From NCBI RefSeq assembly GCF_032714615.1, contig NZ_JAWDKA010000003.1, forward strand, positions 1 to 64,000: a stretch of 64,000 nt of DNA, in the 5' to 3' direction. The translations under genes were made by a program, and so were the position numbers. This document shows positions 24,512 through 35,154 of the stretch, one piece after another. A model generated the notes under the pieces. The model saw only the letters and a list, made by a program, of their open reading frames with translations, was not told where the DNA came from and searched no databases. Source of the DNA: Methanorbis furvi. Lineage in GTDB: Archaea; Halobacteriota; Methanomicrobia; Methanomicrobiales; Methanocorpusculaceae. Numbering within the stretch: position 1 is the first letter of the stretch; each line of letters opens with the position of its first letter.

Positions 24512-27112
24512 TCAGGCTTTTCTGATCGTAATGATCGCATCATCAACCATGATCACATCAACCGCCATACCGGAGACCGAGTAAACATACGAAGTGGTCC
24601 ATGCATTCTCCGGCACCGCAATCTCCTCGCCGTCAGCGACGACAAATGCCGGCGGTGTTATCTTGTCGGCATCAGAAAGTGCGTTCACCGCTGCCATGAA
24701 TGCGCCCGCCTTTCCGCGGAGCGTTTTGCCGACAACACCCTTGTTGAACACCACATCGCCGACCTTCTTCTCAAGCTTCGGCTCCTCCGCCTTCCAGGTC
24801 ACCTGAGCATTCACCGTGCGGCCGAGATCGCCTGCATCATCAACATTGTGCGACGGCGTATAGATGGTAGTCTCACCGAGCGGTGCATTGAGGGCAAGTC
24901 CTGCATCATGCTTGTACTTGCGGAGCACGCCGACAATATTCACCACAAGATCGCCGTCACGCATCGCGTCCGCATCAGTGTACGAGAAACTGCTCCAGGG
25001 ATGATCAATAATTCTCGCACCGCCGGAGAGATGGTGGTAACACTCCTGCGCAAAGAACGGAATATAGGGAGAGAGCATCGTACACAGAGCATCCACCGTC
25101 GTCCGAAGCGTGTAAACCGCACCGGCGCGGTCAGGGTCCTCGCTGTAGAGTCTGCCTTTCACAAACTCCAGATACTCATCGGCAAGCACATTCCATGCAA
25201 AGTCGCGGATCAGCTTCAGACCCTTGTCGAAGAGATAGTTTTCCATAGCGTCCGTTACTTCAGCAATCGTATGTGAGAGGTTTGCAAGCATCCAGCGGTC
25301 AATCAGAGTGGACGGGCCGTTTGTTTCCGGAACCGTGGTCTCCTTGTTGATCTGCATCAAGGAGAACCTGACGATGTTCCACATCTTTGTCTGGAATCTG
25401 GATGCTGCGACCACATCATTCCAGTTGAACTGAATGTCCTGACCGGTCGAAGAGCCGGCAGCAGCCCACTGACGAAGCGCGTCAACACCGTACGGACCCA
25501 TGACATCCTCAGGGCCGATCACATTGCCGCGCGACTTCGACATCTTGAACCCGTCCTCGCCGAGCACCATGCCGTTGATCAGAATGCCGTCCCACGGCTT
25601 TTCACCGGTGAGCGCGATGCTGCGGAGGATGGTGTAGAATGCCCAGGTTCTGATGATGTCATGTCCCTGCGGACGAATCTGTGACGGGAAGTACGGCGGT
25701 CTGCCTGAACCGTCCCAGCCGGTGATGTGCAGATCAGTGATGGATGAATCCATCCAGGTGTCGAGCACGTCGGTTTCGCCGGTGAACGAACTGCCGCCGC
25801 ACTTCGGGCAGGCATGCTTTGGTTTGTCGATGGTCGGATCGATCGGGAGATCGGCCTCGTCCGGCAAAATCATTTCGCCGCACTGATCACAGAACCAGAC
25901 CGGAATCGGGGTGGCAAACAGCCGCTGACGGGAAATGCACCAGTCCCACTCCATCTGCTCTGCCCAGTTTTCCAGCCGCTGCAGCATGTGTTCGGGATAC
26001 CATTTGATCTCGCGGGCTGCTTTGACGATCTCATCACCCTTGACTCTGACGAACCACTGGCGTTCGGAGAGAATTTCGATCGGAGTCTTGCATCTCCAGC
26101 AGCCGCCGACACGCTGGTCGATCTGTTTCTGGCTTTTGAGGATGCCGAGTGCTTTCATGTCGGCAAGGATTGCTTCGCGGCATGCCTTTGAGGTCATTCC
26201 CTGATACTTGCCGCAGATGGCAGTCATGGTTCCATTGGTGGAGAGCGCCTTGCGGAGCGGGAGGTGATGTTTTTTCCACCAGAACACGTCGGTCTTGTCA
26301 CCAAACGTACAGATCATTACGGCACCTGATCCGAAGTTCATGTCAACGGCATCGTCGGCGATGATGGTTACGTCGTGACCGAAGATGGGGACGCGGAGAG
26401 TTTTTCCAACACTTTCCGTGTACCGCTCGTCATCAGGGTGGACGGCGACGGCGACACAGGCTGCGAGCAGTTCAGGGCGCGTGGTTGCGATCTCCAGTCC
26501 GTCGAAGTCGAAGAAGTTGAGGAGCGTGGTTCCTTCGTAGTAGGATACTTCGGCGAATGCGATTGCAGTCTCGCAGCGGGTGCAGTAGTTTACCGGATGC
26601 TCGTCCTGATAGATGTAGCCGTCTTTGAGCATGCGCAGGAACGAGAGCTGGGTTTTGCCGTAGTAGTACGGCTCCATGGTGATGTATTCGTTGCTCCAGT
26701 CTACCGAGAAACCCATGGTTCGAAGTGACTGGCGCATTGCTGCGATGTTATCTACGGTGAGTTCGCGGCACATGCGGCGGAATTCTTCGCGGGAAACGTC
26801 ATTTTTGGTGATGTTGTGGGTCTCTTCGACCTTGACTTCGGTCGGGAGGCCGTGACAGTCCCAGCCCTGCGGGAACATGACGTTGTAGCCGGTCATGCGT
26901 TTGTAGCGCGCGATGATATCCATGTAGACCCAGTTTAATGCGTGGCCGATGTGGAGTTTGCCGGTCGGGTACGGCGGCGGGGTGTCAATTACGTATTGGG
27001 GTTTGTTCGATTGGGTATCGAAGTAAAAATCGCTATCATTCCATTCGCCCAGCCACCGCTTTTCCACGGCGGCAAAGTCGTATGTTTTTGGGAGCTCCTC
27101 TGGGAGTGACAT
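24512..27112 (-). CDS. valS: Valyl-tRNA synthetase
   Basis: An 866-residue class I synthetase that charges tRNA-Val. The start is the ATG at 27112 ([20 protein letters not shown]); the longer frame to 27172 adds a short basic tail without support. HIGH is [11 protein letters not shown], the editing CP1 domain lies at about 190-330 ([19 protein letters not shown]), a zinc-binding stretch CDQCGEM...CPKCGG lies near 430-460, and KMSKS is FKMSKSRGN near 540. The order and the C-terminal anticodon domain fit archaeal ValRS. The last 80 residues have no long coiled-coil arm, as usual in archaea. The gene is single. Confidence 0.96.
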   Translation of the reverse strand: MSLPEELPKTYDFAAVEKRWLGEWNDSDFYFDTQSNKPQYVIDTPPPYPTGKLHIGHALNWVYMDIIARYKRMTGYNVMFPQGWDCHGLPTEVKVEETHNITKNDVSREEFRRMCRELTVDNIAAMRQSLRTMGFSVDWSNEYITMEPYYYGKTQLSFLRMLKDGYIYQDEHPVNYCTRCETAIAFAEVSYYEGTTLLNFFDFDGLEIATTRPELLAACVAVAVHPDDERYTESVGKTLRVPIFGHDVTIIADDAVDMNFGSGAVMICTFGDKTDVFWWKKHHLPLRKALSTNGTMTAICGKYQGMTSKACREAILADMKALGILKSQKQIDQRVGGCWRCKTPIEILSERQWFVRVKGDEIVKAAREIKWYPEHMLQRLENWAEQMEWDWCISRQRLFATPIPVWFCDQCGEMILPDEADLPIDPTIDKPKHACPKCGGSSFTGETDVLDTWMDSSITDLHITGWDGSGRPPYFPSQIRPQGHDIIRTWAFYTILRSIALTGEKPWDGILINGMVLGEDGFKMSKSRGNVIGPEDVMGPYGVDALRQWAAAGSSTGQDIQFNWNDVVAASRFQTKMWNIVRFSLMQINKETTVPETNGPSTLIDRWMLANLSHTIAEVTDAMENYLFDKGLKLIRDFAWNVLADEYLEFVKGRLYSEDPDRAGAVYTLRTTVDALCTMLSPYIPFFAQECYHHLSGGARIIDHPWSSFSYTDADAMRDGDLVVNIVGVLRKYKHDAGLALNAPLGETTIYTPSHNVDDAGDLGRTVNAQVTWKAEEPKLEKKVGDVVFNKGVVGKTLRGKAGAFMAAVNALSDADKITPPAFVVADGEEIAVPENAWTTSYVYSVSGMAVDVIMVDDAIITIRKA

Positions 27113-27285
27113 CTGCAGTAGTTTTTGTTTTTCTTTCCATTTGATTGTTATGCGAGAGTGAGGTTTTTTCATGGTTGCAACTCAGCGGTAACGATGAAAA
27201 GCAGCACGAAAAAAAACCTGACAGCGCAAATGCGGCAGTGTCAGGATACACAAACTAATTACAGATTCCAAAGAAAATAAAAGAC

Positions 27286-27840
27286 ATGACAAAAGTTCTC
27301 GGCATTTGCGGTTCGGCTGCACCGAAAAGCAGCACAAAGAAACTGATCGAAGCAGCACTTGACGCGGCAAAGACTGCGGGGGCGGAGGTTGAGTTCATTG
27401 ATGCGGCAAAGATGAATATTCACGGCTGCAAGGGATGTCTTGCCTGTAAAGCGGATCAGGCGAAACTGTGTACGCAAAAGGATGACATGACGCCGCTGTA
27501 TGCTAAGATCAATGCTGCGGATGCGATTATTATCGGGTCACCGATTTACTTTGGCGAAAACACGGGCCAGATCAAATGCTTCATCGACCGGCTGTATGCA
27601 TTTATCGGGCCTGAGGGTTCGAGAATGAAGCCCGGGATAAAGACTGCGGCAATTATAACCCAAGGATATGATGATGAAAAGGCGTATGTGCAGTGTGCGA
27701 ACACGCTTGTGGGCGGCTTTAGTCATTTAGGTGCAACTGCTGTCGAGCCGCTGATCGTGGGCAGCCTGCACACGGCAGATGATCTGAAACCTGAAACGAT
27801 CGCAGCGGCAAAAACACTCGGCAAGAAACTTGCAGAGTAA
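27286..27840 (+). CDS. Iron-sulfur flavoprotein (Isf-like flavodoxin-fold protein)
   Basis: A 184-residue protein of the NADPH-dependent FMN reductase / Isf family. The flavin phosphate loop is GICGSAAPKSSTKK. The compact cysteine motif C48-x2-C51-x2-C54-x7-C62 matches the 4Fe-4S ligand pattern of methanogen Isf, and the FMN contact GSPIYFGENTGQ follows at about 85-96. In Methanosarcina, Isf accepts electrons from ferredoxin and is tied to oxidative stress defence. That fits the FpaA/MsvR locus elsewhere in the window, but co-regulation is not shown. The gene is single, divergent from valS. Confidence 0.88.
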   Translation: MTKVLGICGSAAPKSSTKKLIEAALDAAKTAGAEVEFIDAAKMNIHGCKGCLACKADQAKLCTQKDDMTPLYAKINAADAIIIGSPIYFGENTGQIKCFIDRLYAFIGPEGSRMKPGIKTAAIITQGYDDEKAYVQCANTLVGGFSHLGATAVEPLIVGSLHTADDLKPETIAAAKTLGKKLAE

Positions 27841-27858
27841 AAATACTTTTTTTGTTTG

Positions 27859-28172
27859 AAGTAACCACGGAATGCACCGAACACACGGAGCTTCACTGAA
27901 TGCACGGAGAACGCCTGCGGCGCCGGAATGCACGGAAAGATTTCCGAGACAATTTATTCTCTTTTACTCCCTCAAAATATGAAAAATATATTCCGTGCAT
28001 TCCGGCGCCGCAGGCGTTCTCCGTGCATTTCTGCGAAGCAGTGAGCAGGCCGAAGGCATGTGATTTTCATTTTTCCGTGAAGTTCTGTGTGCTCTGTGCA
28101 TTCCGTGGTTACTCCAAGCGCGGCCAAAGACAGAAAATCTCAAATAATGAAACTCATCACCGCGTAAGTCCG
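27859..28172. repeat. Family D inverted repeat with a family E arm
   Basis: Left gtaaccacggaatgcac, right gcattccgtggttactcc (to 28115). Inner perfect arms at 27901-27938 and 27990-28027 share tgcacggagaacgcctgcgg and cgccggaatgcacgga. The module gcagtgagcaggccgaaggc sits in the right arm (28034-28060). A degenerate family E arm (caccgcgtaagtcc) is at 28152-28168. Confidence 0.85.
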
Positions 28173-28211
28173 ATTTTAAAAACGAACAGAAAATCAGATC
28201 AATAAAAAAAA

Positions 28212-29450
28212 TTAATCCGAAGCCAGTGCTTCCACCGGATTCAGATTCGCCGCTTTCCATGCCGGATACAATCCTGACAGCAGACAGACAACAACGCCGA
28301 TAATAATACCGTACGGAATGTAGACGAGGACCGCCGGAGTAAACATCAGAGCGATGTTTCCAAACAGCAGACCAATCACCACCGCCGACGCACCGGCGCT
28401 CAAGATTCCGCCGATCAGCGCCCCGATCAGACCAATGATAATTGCTTCATACAGAAACATCAGCAGCACCTGACTGCGGAGCGTTCCGATACTGCGCAGA
28501 ATACCAATCTCGCGGATACGCTCATTCACACTCATCAGCATCACATTGAAGATCGCAATTGCGGCAACCAACAGGGAAATTCCGCCGATAGCCATAAGGA
28601 ACAGAGAGACCATACCAAGACCCTCCTGCATCGCCGCAGCAAACTGCCGGGCATCAAGGATATTCACACGATCATCCGTCTTGCGGTCGGCACGACCATT
28701 CAGCCGCTTCTCAATCGCCTCAACCATCGGATCAAGATTATCCAGATTACCTGTCTTCACCATGGCAGAGTAGTACAGCTTGTGGGTATTTGCCATAGAC
28801 TCAAACCATGTCGCAGTCCCGACAATCGCCCGATCCGTTGAAAACGTCAGTGACATACCTGAACTTTCCATGATACCAACAACACGCACGGCGGTCGTTG
28901 CCCCGTTCTTATCAGTCATCATCAGACGACTGCCGATGCGGAGATCATAATCATCCGCAAGCTTCTGACCAATCAGAACCCCTTCTGTACTGCGGGGAAC
29001 TTTTCCGCTGGAAATCGTCACAAGATCAGGGATATCACCCGGTTCAAGACCATAAACTGATGCCGAAAACGCATCCTTGCCCGAAGTAATCGACTTACTT
29101 CCCTGATACATAGGAATCAGTGAATAGTCACTCGTCACCGTTCGTATCGCGGCTTCAATATCTCGGAGATCCTTGGAAGAGAGACCATTCGCCGAAACTC
29201 CGTCCACTATTTTTTCATCAGCTGAATAAATGGTCAGCGAGTTCGTCGAAGACGACAGAATCGATGTCATATCCGAAGAAAACGCAGCACCCATCATACC
29301 AAGCGACGTAATCGCAACAACGCCGATAATGATACCAACCATCGAGAGAAGCGACCGCAGAAAATTCAGCCGGAGGTTGCGTATCGAAAGCTCAAAAATA
29401 ATCGGAGAAATGAGCTTGCCCACAACAGAGGTGGAGGACGTTTTACTCAT
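28212..29450 (-). CDS. ABC transporter permease, MacB/FtsX type
   Basis: A 412-residue membrane protein. One helix near residue 35-58 (SMVGIIIGVVAITSLGMMG) is followed by a large external MacB-PCD domain (about 60-275) and three C-terminal helices forming the FtsX domain (LFLMAIGGISLLVAAIAIFN, then LIGALIGGILSAGASAVVIG, then a last pair near YIPYGIIIGVVVCLLSG). The closing motif GLYPAWKAANLNPVEALASD is diagnostic of the family. Its ATG overlaps the ATPase gene's end by 8 nt. In archaea this type is thought to act as a mechanotransducing exporter or surface-protein handler rather than an importer; substrate unknown. Confidence 0.9.
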   Translation of the reverse strand: MSKTSSTSVVGKLISPIIFELSIRNLRLNFLRSLLSMVGIIIGVVAITSLGMMGAAFSSDMTSILSSSTNSLTIYSADEKIVDGVSANGLSSKDLRDIEAAIRTVTSDYSLIPMYQGSKSITSGKDAFSASVYGLEPGDIPDLVTISSGKVPRSTEGVLIGQKLADDYDLRIGSRLMMTDKNGATTAVRVVGIMESSGMSLTFSTDRAIVGTATWFESMANTHKLYYSAMVKTGNLDNLDPMVEAIEKRLNGRADRKTDDRVNILDARQFAAAMQEGLGMVSLFLMAIGGISLLVAAIAIFNVMLMSVNERIREIGILRSIGTLRSQVLLMFLYEAIIIGLIGALIGGILSAGASAVVIGLLFGNIALMFTPAVLVYIPYGIIIGVVVCLLSGLYPAWKAANLNPVEALASD

Positions 29451-30123
29451 TCACAATTTCCCCGTCACGGATAACAATTGTCCGGCGTGCATACTTCGCC
29501 GTATTTGGATCATGCGTGACCATCACAATTGTCCTGCCTTTATTGTTCAGATCCTGCAGCAGCTCCATAATCTGCTGACTCATCTTGGAATCCAGATTTC
29601 CGGTCGGCTCATCACAAAGAAGAAGAGCCGGATCGTTGGCAAGCGCCCGCGCAATTGCCACACGCTGCTGCTGACCTCCCGAGAGCTCAAACGGCGTGTG
29701 GGTCATCTTCTGCTCGTCAATGCCTACCATTCCCAAAAGCTCCTTTGGTCTGCCGGTATCATCGCGCTTACCGTATTTGAGAATCATCGGATACTCCACA
29801 TTCTCATATGCGGTCAGAAGACCGATCAGATTGAACTTCTGAAAAATGAAACCAATCCGGTCACGGCGGTGCTCGGTCAGCTCATCATCGGTCATCTCCT
29901 TGATGCTCCGGCCGTCGATGTACATCTCGCCTGATGTCGGCACGTCAAGACAGCCGATCATATTCATCAGTGTTGATTTACCCGAACCTGACGGACCCAT
30001 GATAGCCACAAACTCTCCTTTCATCACTGAGAAGGTAACGCCGTTTAAGGCATGCACATCGCCTGCCGGCATGTGATAGACCTTATACACGTCGACAAGC
30101 TCAACTACAGGAACGTCTGTCAT
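29443..30123 (-). CDS. ABC transporter ATP-binding protein, MacB/LolD type
   Basis: A 226-residue ATPase. Walker A is GPSGSGKSTLMN (about 43-54), the Q-loop lies in GFIFQKFNLIG, the signature is LSGGQQQRVAIARAL, Walker B is ALLLCDEPTGNLDS, and the H-loop is MVTHDPN. The whole length is a single nucleotide-binding domain, as in LolD/MacB. It is 3 nt downstream of the surface-protein gene and overlaps the permease start, so the three genes form one operon transcribed on the minus strand. Confidence 0.93.
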   Translation of the reverse strand: MTDVPVVELVDVYKVYHMPAGDVHALNGVTFSVMKGEFVAIMGPSGSGKSTLMNMIGCLDVPTSGEMYIDGRSIKEMTDDELTEHRRDRIGFIFQKFNLIGLLTAYENVEYPMILKYGKRDDTGRPKELLGMVGIDEQKMTHTPFELSGGQQQRVAIARALANDPALLLCDEPTGNLDSKMSQQIMELLQDLNNKGRTIVMVTHDPNTAKYARRTIVIRDGEIVNE

Positions 30124-30126
30124 GAT

Positions 30127-31302
30127 TTATTTTTTCCTCAGATCCGTCAGCAGTCCGCGCCGCCATGCAACAACCGCACAGACACCAATCAGAAGAATTA
30201 CCACAACCGCAGCAACAGCGCCAGCGGGAGATTCGTCACTTGAGGTTGCGTTGCCGGAGACAACAGCGCCGCTCAGAGTCACCTGAACGGTTGACTGATA
30301 CTGGTTGCCGTCCGCATCCTTGTACGAGACCAGGAGATCAACAACATTGGATTCGGGGTTTGTGAAGGTGACATCAAACTCGGCAATTCCGTCCGGTTCA
30401 AGAGAGCCTACCACATAGCTTTCCATAGGAGCGACCGGTGTTGCTTTTGCGGTTGTTACGATGATGGACTTTGCATCCTCAAGTCCTGCGTTGTTGACAT
30501 CGCCCGTGACCTGATAGTAGGTTCCTTTGTTGGCAATCTCAATATTGTTGAGAATCATCTCTGCGCGGACCTTGCGCTCTCCAAGAGAGACTGGGATCTG
30601 CACAGAGTTGGTGTGAAGGTTTTGGCCGTTGCGGTAGCTGACATCAAAGGAGATGTCGGTCGGTTTGTCAACGACTACCGTGAGATTTGCGTCCACATAC
30701 TGATCAGGATCAAGTTTTCCGACAAAGTAGGTGGTCTGCTTGGAAGAGACGCCATCGCCTGAGACGCTGATCTGAATACCGTTCAGACTGTTTGCACGCG
30801 GGTTTCCAACACGTACGGTGACTTTTTCATTTCTGCTCTCGCCAAATGCATCCGGCTGGTCGATCAGTGCGACCGAGAGCTGGGTGTCGTCAACGCGGAC
30901 GGCAAACGTGTACTTCAGACTGCTGAGTCCTGCGTTCAGGAAATCCAGATACAGCATCGGATAGTAGGTACCGATCTGGCCACGGGAGGTGATCGGGAAC
31001 GTGAATGTCATTTCATCGCCCGGACCAAGCATGCCCACGCTGTTGTAGGCTTTGGCTTCGGGAGAGTACACTTCGTTCACACCCATAATCAGCGCACGGC
31101 CGATGGAGACTGAGGTCGTACCTGAATTTTTAATGACTGCGGTTATTGTTGCGGTATCACCGGGCATGAGGACTTCAGGGTCCATGGTGAGGCTGATTAC
31201 AGATACCTGTCCGGTTTCTTCGGCGGCAGCAGAGGAGAGGCCGCCAGTGACCAACAGGAAGAGAACGAGTGCTCCGATCAGGAGGGTGTGTGGAAATTTC
31301 AT
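30127..31302 (-). CDS. Cell-surface COG1361-like protein, partner of the ABC transporter
   Basis: 391 residues from the ATG at 31302 (MKFPHTLLIGALVLFLL); the longer frame to 31386 adds a poor extension. A signal peptide (about 1-25, ending SSAAAEE) is followed by three Ig-like CARDB-type repeats (for example MLGPGDEMTFTFPI, VGKLDPDQYVDANLTVVV and VGSLEPDGIAEFDVTF). A C-terminal membrane anchor (VAAVVVILLIGVCAVVAWRR) ends in a basic tail. Such proteins often sit with MacB-like transporters in euryarchaea and probably form the extracellular part of the complex. It is the first gene of the operon. Confidence 0.82.
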   Translation of the reverse strand: MKFPHTLLIGALVLFLLVTGGLSSAAAEETGQVSVISLTMDPEVLMPGDTATITAVIKNSGTTSVSIGRALIMGVNEVYSPEAKAYNSVGMLGPGDEMTFTFPITSRGQIGTYYPMLYLDFLNAGLSSLKYTFAVRVDDTQLSVALIDQPDAFGESRNEKVTVRVGNPRANSLNGIQISVSGDGVSSKQTTYFVGKLDPDQYVDANLTVVVDKPTDISFDVSYRNGQNLHTNSVQIPVSLGERKVRAEMILNNIEIANKGTYYQVTGDVNNAGLEDAKSIIVTTAKATPVAPMESYVVGSLEPDGIAEFDVTFTNPESNVVDLLVSYKDADGNQYQSTVQVTLSGAVVSGNATSSDESPAGAVAAVVVILLIGVCAVVAWRRGLLTDLRKK

Positions 31303-31460
31303 TGTTGGGTCTCTTATTTCTCTTGAATGTATAACATGTTTTCCATATTGTGGATGCCCGACAACCCTAATAGCATGCAGAACCAACGAGTTAGTATGAA
31401 TTCCTGTACCGCCCGTGTTACTGCATATCTGTTTGGCAGGTCTCGTTGCGGAGGATCGTC

Positions 31461-31952
31461 TTGACCGCTGATGAATTTTTCCGGAACGGTATGAAGGAGT
31501 ACCTGAACCGCAACTTTGCAGAGAGTGTTGTCTGGTTTTCTCAGGCGATCCAAAAAAATCCTGAGAATGTAAACTATTACTACTACCGGGGAACCGCGTA
31601 TCAGGAGATGGATGAGTTTGCCAAAGCGGTTGCTGATTATTCCGAGGCGCTAAACCGATTCTCAGGATGTGTGCCGATCCGCTACAACCGTGCAGAGATA
31701 TGCAGAAAAATGGGACATGCCGACCGGGCCGCAGAGGATCTGACCTACATTATTGTGCATGCCGACAGAGCAAAAGGCGAGGGGCACTGGCTGGCGCTTG
31801 CGTATCTGGAGCGCGGGCTTGCGCGTATCGACTGCGGCGATCTGACAAAAGGCCTGGCGGATTTTGGGAAGGCGGAAGGGCTTGCAAAGGAGCTTGATGA
31901 TAAAATTTTACTCGCACAAATCGCAAACGAGCTGGAAAAAAGCGGGCTGTGA
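31461..31952 (+). CDS. TPR-repeat protein
   Basis: About 163 residues. The start is judged to be the TTG at 31461 because GGAGG lies 6 nt before it; the TTG at 31446 has no such site. Residues 10-110 form about three tetratricopeptide repeats (NFAESVVWFSQAIQKNPENV, YYRGTAYQEMDEFAKAVADY, RAEICRKMGHADRAAEDL) and a fourth weaker one follows. These build a helical scaffold for protein contacts. There is no signal peptide. It converges on the transglutaminase-like gene, with stops 2 nt apart. No partner can be named. Confidence 0.8.
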   Translation: MTADEFFRNGMKEYLNRNFAESVVWFSQAIQKNPENVNYYYYRGTAYQEMDEFAKAVADYSEALNRFSGCVPIRYNRAEICRKMGHADRAAEDLTYIIVHADRAKGEGHWLALAYLERGLARIDCGDLTKGLADFGKAEGLAKELDDKILLAQIANELEKSGL

Positions 31953-31954
31953 GA

Positions 31955-33052
31955 TCAAAGCTGCATATTTTGTATTTTTGCCGAGACCGATCTTCGGTCG
32001 AGGCGGTTGTGCTGAATAAATCCGGCGACTGCGGCGAGACGGTTATACTCGTCAACAGCCGCGTTATACCGCTCAATCTGTTTTGCAAGGCCTGTGACCC
32101 TCGCGTTGTGCGAGGCTACGGATTTTTTGTATGAGGCATACTTTGCGGCAAACAGCTCAGCGTCATCGGATAGTTTTGCGGTTTCTGCTTCAAGGCAGCT
32201 GAGTGATTCCCGCGAGACGGTGAGCGCTTCTTTGTCGCGGGTGATTTTTTCTTCCTGGGTTTTGATCATCGTCACAAGATCGCCGGTCTCGGATAGTTTT
32301 TCTTTGAGGGTGGATCTGACGACGAGAATGCGGGAAATTTCAGTGATGCTGCCGTACCGTTTTGAGCCGTGGCCGACAAAGAACACTTTTGGGCGTGAGG
32401 CAAGTACTCGCATGCTGCCATCTCCTGCGGGGAATTCTCCTTCGGCATCACCCACATAGCTGATCGCAGTTGATTCGATCACTGCGCAGCCGCATCCTCG
32501 AAAGTCGTAGCCGTCTTGGACCGGAATGCCGACGGCAACGTGATTTTCTGCGGTGAACTGTAGAATGGCGACTGCATATCCTTCGTGTGAGAGAAGGCCT
32601 GCAAGAAGCAGGGATTTGTCGCTGCATATGCCGCGGCCGTCAACAACGGTCTCGACGGGAAATCTTGGCGCCCGGTCGATGGAGGCAACTTTTTCGGTGT
32701 CATAGGGGATTGACTGCACAAATGCTGCGAGCATTTCAAGATAGTCGTCGTCGTCATAGTTCTGGGCTGACCGGATTTTTCGCATGCCGGACAACAGTGT
32801 CCGATAAAAGGAGGTAAGGGAGGGGTCTTCGACAAACGCTGCATAGTAGCCGGCAAGCCAGGCGTCCCCGATGCCTGCGGGGACGCGGGCGGATTTTCCT
32901 GATGATTTTGCTCCTTCATAGAGCGAGGCAGGGACTGAGATCGTAAAGCTGTGGTTTAAGTGGCGGAACGGAAAGGTGATTCTGACCGATGTGTCTCCAG
33001 AAGTAACTGCCGGAGTTATGGATGGGTAGATCACGTTTTTTGCAGGCCGCAT
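31955..33052 (-). CDS. Transglutaminase-like protein with C-terminal coiled coil
   Basis: A 365-residue protein. The transglutaminase/cysteine-protease-like core shows Cys143 in DGRGICSDKSLLLAGLL, His171 in ENHVAVGIPV, and an acidic third residue soon after (AVIESTA). Upstream, DDYLEMLAAFVQSIPYDTE is the usual lead-in to this fold. Residues about 255-345 are a long coiled coil rich in Lys and Glu. No signal peptide is seen, so it is probably cytoplasmic, unlike most archaeal relatives. Peptidase, amidase or cross-linking activity is possible. The coiled coil suggests oligomerisation. Confidence 0.72.
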   Translation of the reverse strand: MRPAKNVIYPSITPAVTSGDTSVRITFPFRHLNHSFTISVPASLYEGAKSSGKSARVPAGIGDAWLAGYYAAFVEDPSLTSFYRTLLSGMRKIRSAQNYDDDDYLEMLAAFVQSIPYDTEKVASIDRAPRFPVETVVDGRGICSDKSLLLAGLLSHEGYAVAILQFTAENHVAVGIPVQDGYDFRGCGCAVIESTAISYVGDAEGEFPAGDGSMRVLASRPKVFFVGHGSKRYGSITEISRILVVRSTLKEKLSETGDLVTMIKTQEEKITRDKEALTVSRESLSCLEAETAKLSDDAELFAAKYASYKKSVASHNARVTGLAKQIERYNAAVDEYNRLAAVAGFIQHNRLDRRSVSAKIQNMQL

Positions 33053-33149
33053 TCTTTTCGTACATTGGGAGTTCGGGAATGTTGAATGTTGTCAAAGAGG
33101 AGGTGGGGGTCGTTTGGTTTATCTCAAAGTGGATAGGGAATTACTATGA

Positions 33150-33232
33150 ATAGGAGTTCCGCGGTGTGAAATAACATAAGGAAAGAGAATCCCAAACAAT
33201 GAAACTCACCGCCACATAACCCCCATATGAAA
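33150..33232. repeat. Family E pair
   Basis: The arm gaataggagttccgcggtgtga faces a degenerate mirror, aaactcaccgccacataacc, about 40 nt away. A matching right half occurs at 28148-28170. Confidence 0.6.
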
Positions 33233-33255
33233 AAACGATTCTCGCACTACCCTGC

Positions 33256-33505
33256 CAGTCGACAGTCGACAGTCGACAGTCGACAGTTGATCACACCATT
33301 CCAAAAAAATCAGATAGACAAAAACCCCGCGTCTCTCCTTTCGCACGAGAAGTGACGCTCTCCCGCTATCTTGTTGTTTATATATAGAACTAATAAGTAA
33401 TAAATCTGCACAATTTCCTGATTGAAAAAAACAAAAAAACAAAAAATGAGGGAACCACCCATCCCCCAAAACAGTAATCGACTGTCGACTGTCGACTATC
33501 GACTC
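33256..33505. repeat. Inverted clusters of the 7-mer cagtcga
   Basis: Four perfect cagtcga units plus a variant (33256-33290) are mirrored by tcgactg, tcgactg, tcgacta, tcgactc (33478-33505). Between them is 187 nt of AT-rich DNA without a credible gene. The right cluster lies about 30 nt beyond the pheT stop. It could be a terminator-like or protein-binding array. Confidence 0.75.
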
Positions 33506-33538
33506 ATGACCACCAATAATCCCTAATCCGAAAAAAAG

Positions 33539-35152
33539 TTAGAGCAGACCGGAGAGGTCCATCTCAAACGCTGCCACCGGATGCTCAAGACCAAACGCCA
33601 CCAAAACATCTGGACTGATCTCACCAAACATACCGATCTTTTTTCCATCCACATACACATCGCCGCGGCGGCCGTCCAGAAACGCCGGATCACTTGACTC
33701 GCGGACCACATACGCAAGCGACATCATCCGGCAGAACGAATCAACAACCGCATAAATCTCCGAAAAATCCGCCGCATTATGAATCGAAGCTGCCGCCATC
33801 TTCGGATACGTCACAAGATTTTCCACCACATCGCCGCAGGCGAAAATCTTCTGCGGCAGCTCGCGTGACCGGTTCAGGGAAAGCGAATCCATCAGCATCG
33901 GCAGAATATCAGTCCTGATGATCGTCTGATCCTCACTGATCGGATGCAGCACATGAAGCGCCGCAGGATTTTCCGGCCGATTCATCATCTCATACGATAC
34001 CTTTCCGCTCGTCAGCGTAAACGGCGTATTTTCCGTGTAGGACATACCGATCATGACATTTCTTACAAGGCTGTAAATCTCCTGAACCGGATGAGGCTTG
34101 CCGACCGTAAACGTCGGCGGCAGGCTTGCCGGAATCTTATCATACCCGTACGCAATCGCCGCATCCTCATAGATATCATGATCATGCATGATATCTGCAC
34201 GGTAACAGGGAATCGTAACGCGGACATGATCAGCGTCCGCCACCTCAGCGCCGAACCGCATCCGCTCAAGAAGCCCCTTCATCTCTGAAGCATCAATACT
34301 GATGCCGACAAGAGCATTGCACTCAGAAACCGAAACCGTGCGTTCCGCAGGAGCAAGAGTCGGCACAGCCGTTCCTTCCACATCCACCGACTCAACAGTT
34401 GCGCCCATCTCAACCATTGCGGCACAGATGATATTGACCGCAACCATCACCGCACGCGGCTCAGTTCCGGTTACATCCAGCAGAATATTTCTGGTCGCTT
34501 CAGTAACACGGGTCAGTTCTCCGTTGATGATTGGCGGGAACGAACAGACATTGCCCTTCGCATCAAGAATCAGCGGAAAGAGCGGCAGGTCCTCGACAAT
34601 CTTTGCGTAGGCTTTTCCCTTCGGATGCTCGGCAAGAATTGTGTCCATCGTCATAGGAGTGTCGTAGTCAAGCGGAACGAAACTCGTCGACCGCTCGGCC
34701 GCGACATAGGAGAACGGGCCGGTGATGGTGTCAAGATCATGCACACCGATAGCGACCTTTTTACGGCCGCGGCCGACCGCCCAGTGCAGGGACTCCTGCA
34801 GGCCCATCAGCGACTCAATCATCGCATTGTCCATTCTGACATTTCTGATAACCGCTGAGCCGAGATAGGGACGGATGTTCTTCAGTTTTGGATCGACCGA
34901 GAACTTCATTCCTGACGGTTTCACCGAGTAGGTCGGAAGGCCGGTTTCGATACCAAGGTATCCCCGCATTGCTCGCGCGGTTCCTTCCGCGCTGTAAAGA
35001 TCAGGGCGGTTTGGGAAAAACTGAACATCAGTCTGGTCCGCCTCTTCGCGTTCCACTTCAGAGCCCATCATCGGCAGATTGTCGCGGATGGTTTTGATAT
35101 CGGTCTTCGTCAGCCGTTCAAGATAGGTATTATTGAGTTTTACGACCGGCAT
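33539..35152 (-). CDS. pheT: Phenylalanyl-tRNA synthetase beta subunit (archaeal type)
   Basis: A 537-residue subunit of the alpha2-beta2 enzyme. Typical features are the N-terminal [14 protein letters not shown], the B3/B4 editing region near [17 protein letters not shown], the B5 domain near [21 protein letters not shown], and the C-terminal class II-like fold ending [14 protein letters not shown]. Length fits archaeal PheT, which lacks the bacterial EMAP and FDX domains. The start lies 2 nt after the pheS stop. Last gene of the endA-trpS-pheS-pheT run. Confidence 0.94.
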   Translation of the reverse strand: MPVVKLNNTYLERLTKTDIKTIRDNLPMMGSEVEREEADQTDVQFFPNRPDLYSAEGTARAMRGYLGIETGLPTYSVKPSGMKFSVDPKLKNIRPYLGSAVIRNVRMDNAMIESLMGLQESLHWAVGRGRKKVAIGVHDLDTITGPFSYVAAERSTSFVPLDYDTPMTMDTILAEHPKGKAYAKIVEDLPLFPLILDAKGNVCSFPPIINGELTRVTEATRNILLDVTGTEPRAVMVAVNIICAAMVEMGATVESVDVEGTAVPTLAPAERTVSVSECNALVGISIDASEMKGLLERMRFGAEVADADHVRVTIPCYRADIMHDHDIYEDAAIAYGYDKIPASLPPTFTVGKPHPVQEIYSLVRNVMIGMSYTENTPFTLTSGKVSYEMMNRPENPAALHVLHPISEDQTIIRTDILPMLMDSLSLNRSRELPQKIFACGDVVENLVTYPKMAAASIHNAADFSEIYAVVDSFCRMMSLAYVVRESSDPAFLDGRRGDVYVDGKKIGMFGEISPDVLVAFGLEHPVAAFEMDLSGLL

Positions 35153-35154
35153 GG

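Noticed and set aside
27900-28205. Open frames across intergenic repeats (also at 23799, 53642 and 62540)
   Set aside because: They translate the iterated words in whichever frame lacks stops; similar peptides appear from unrelated spacers and strands.
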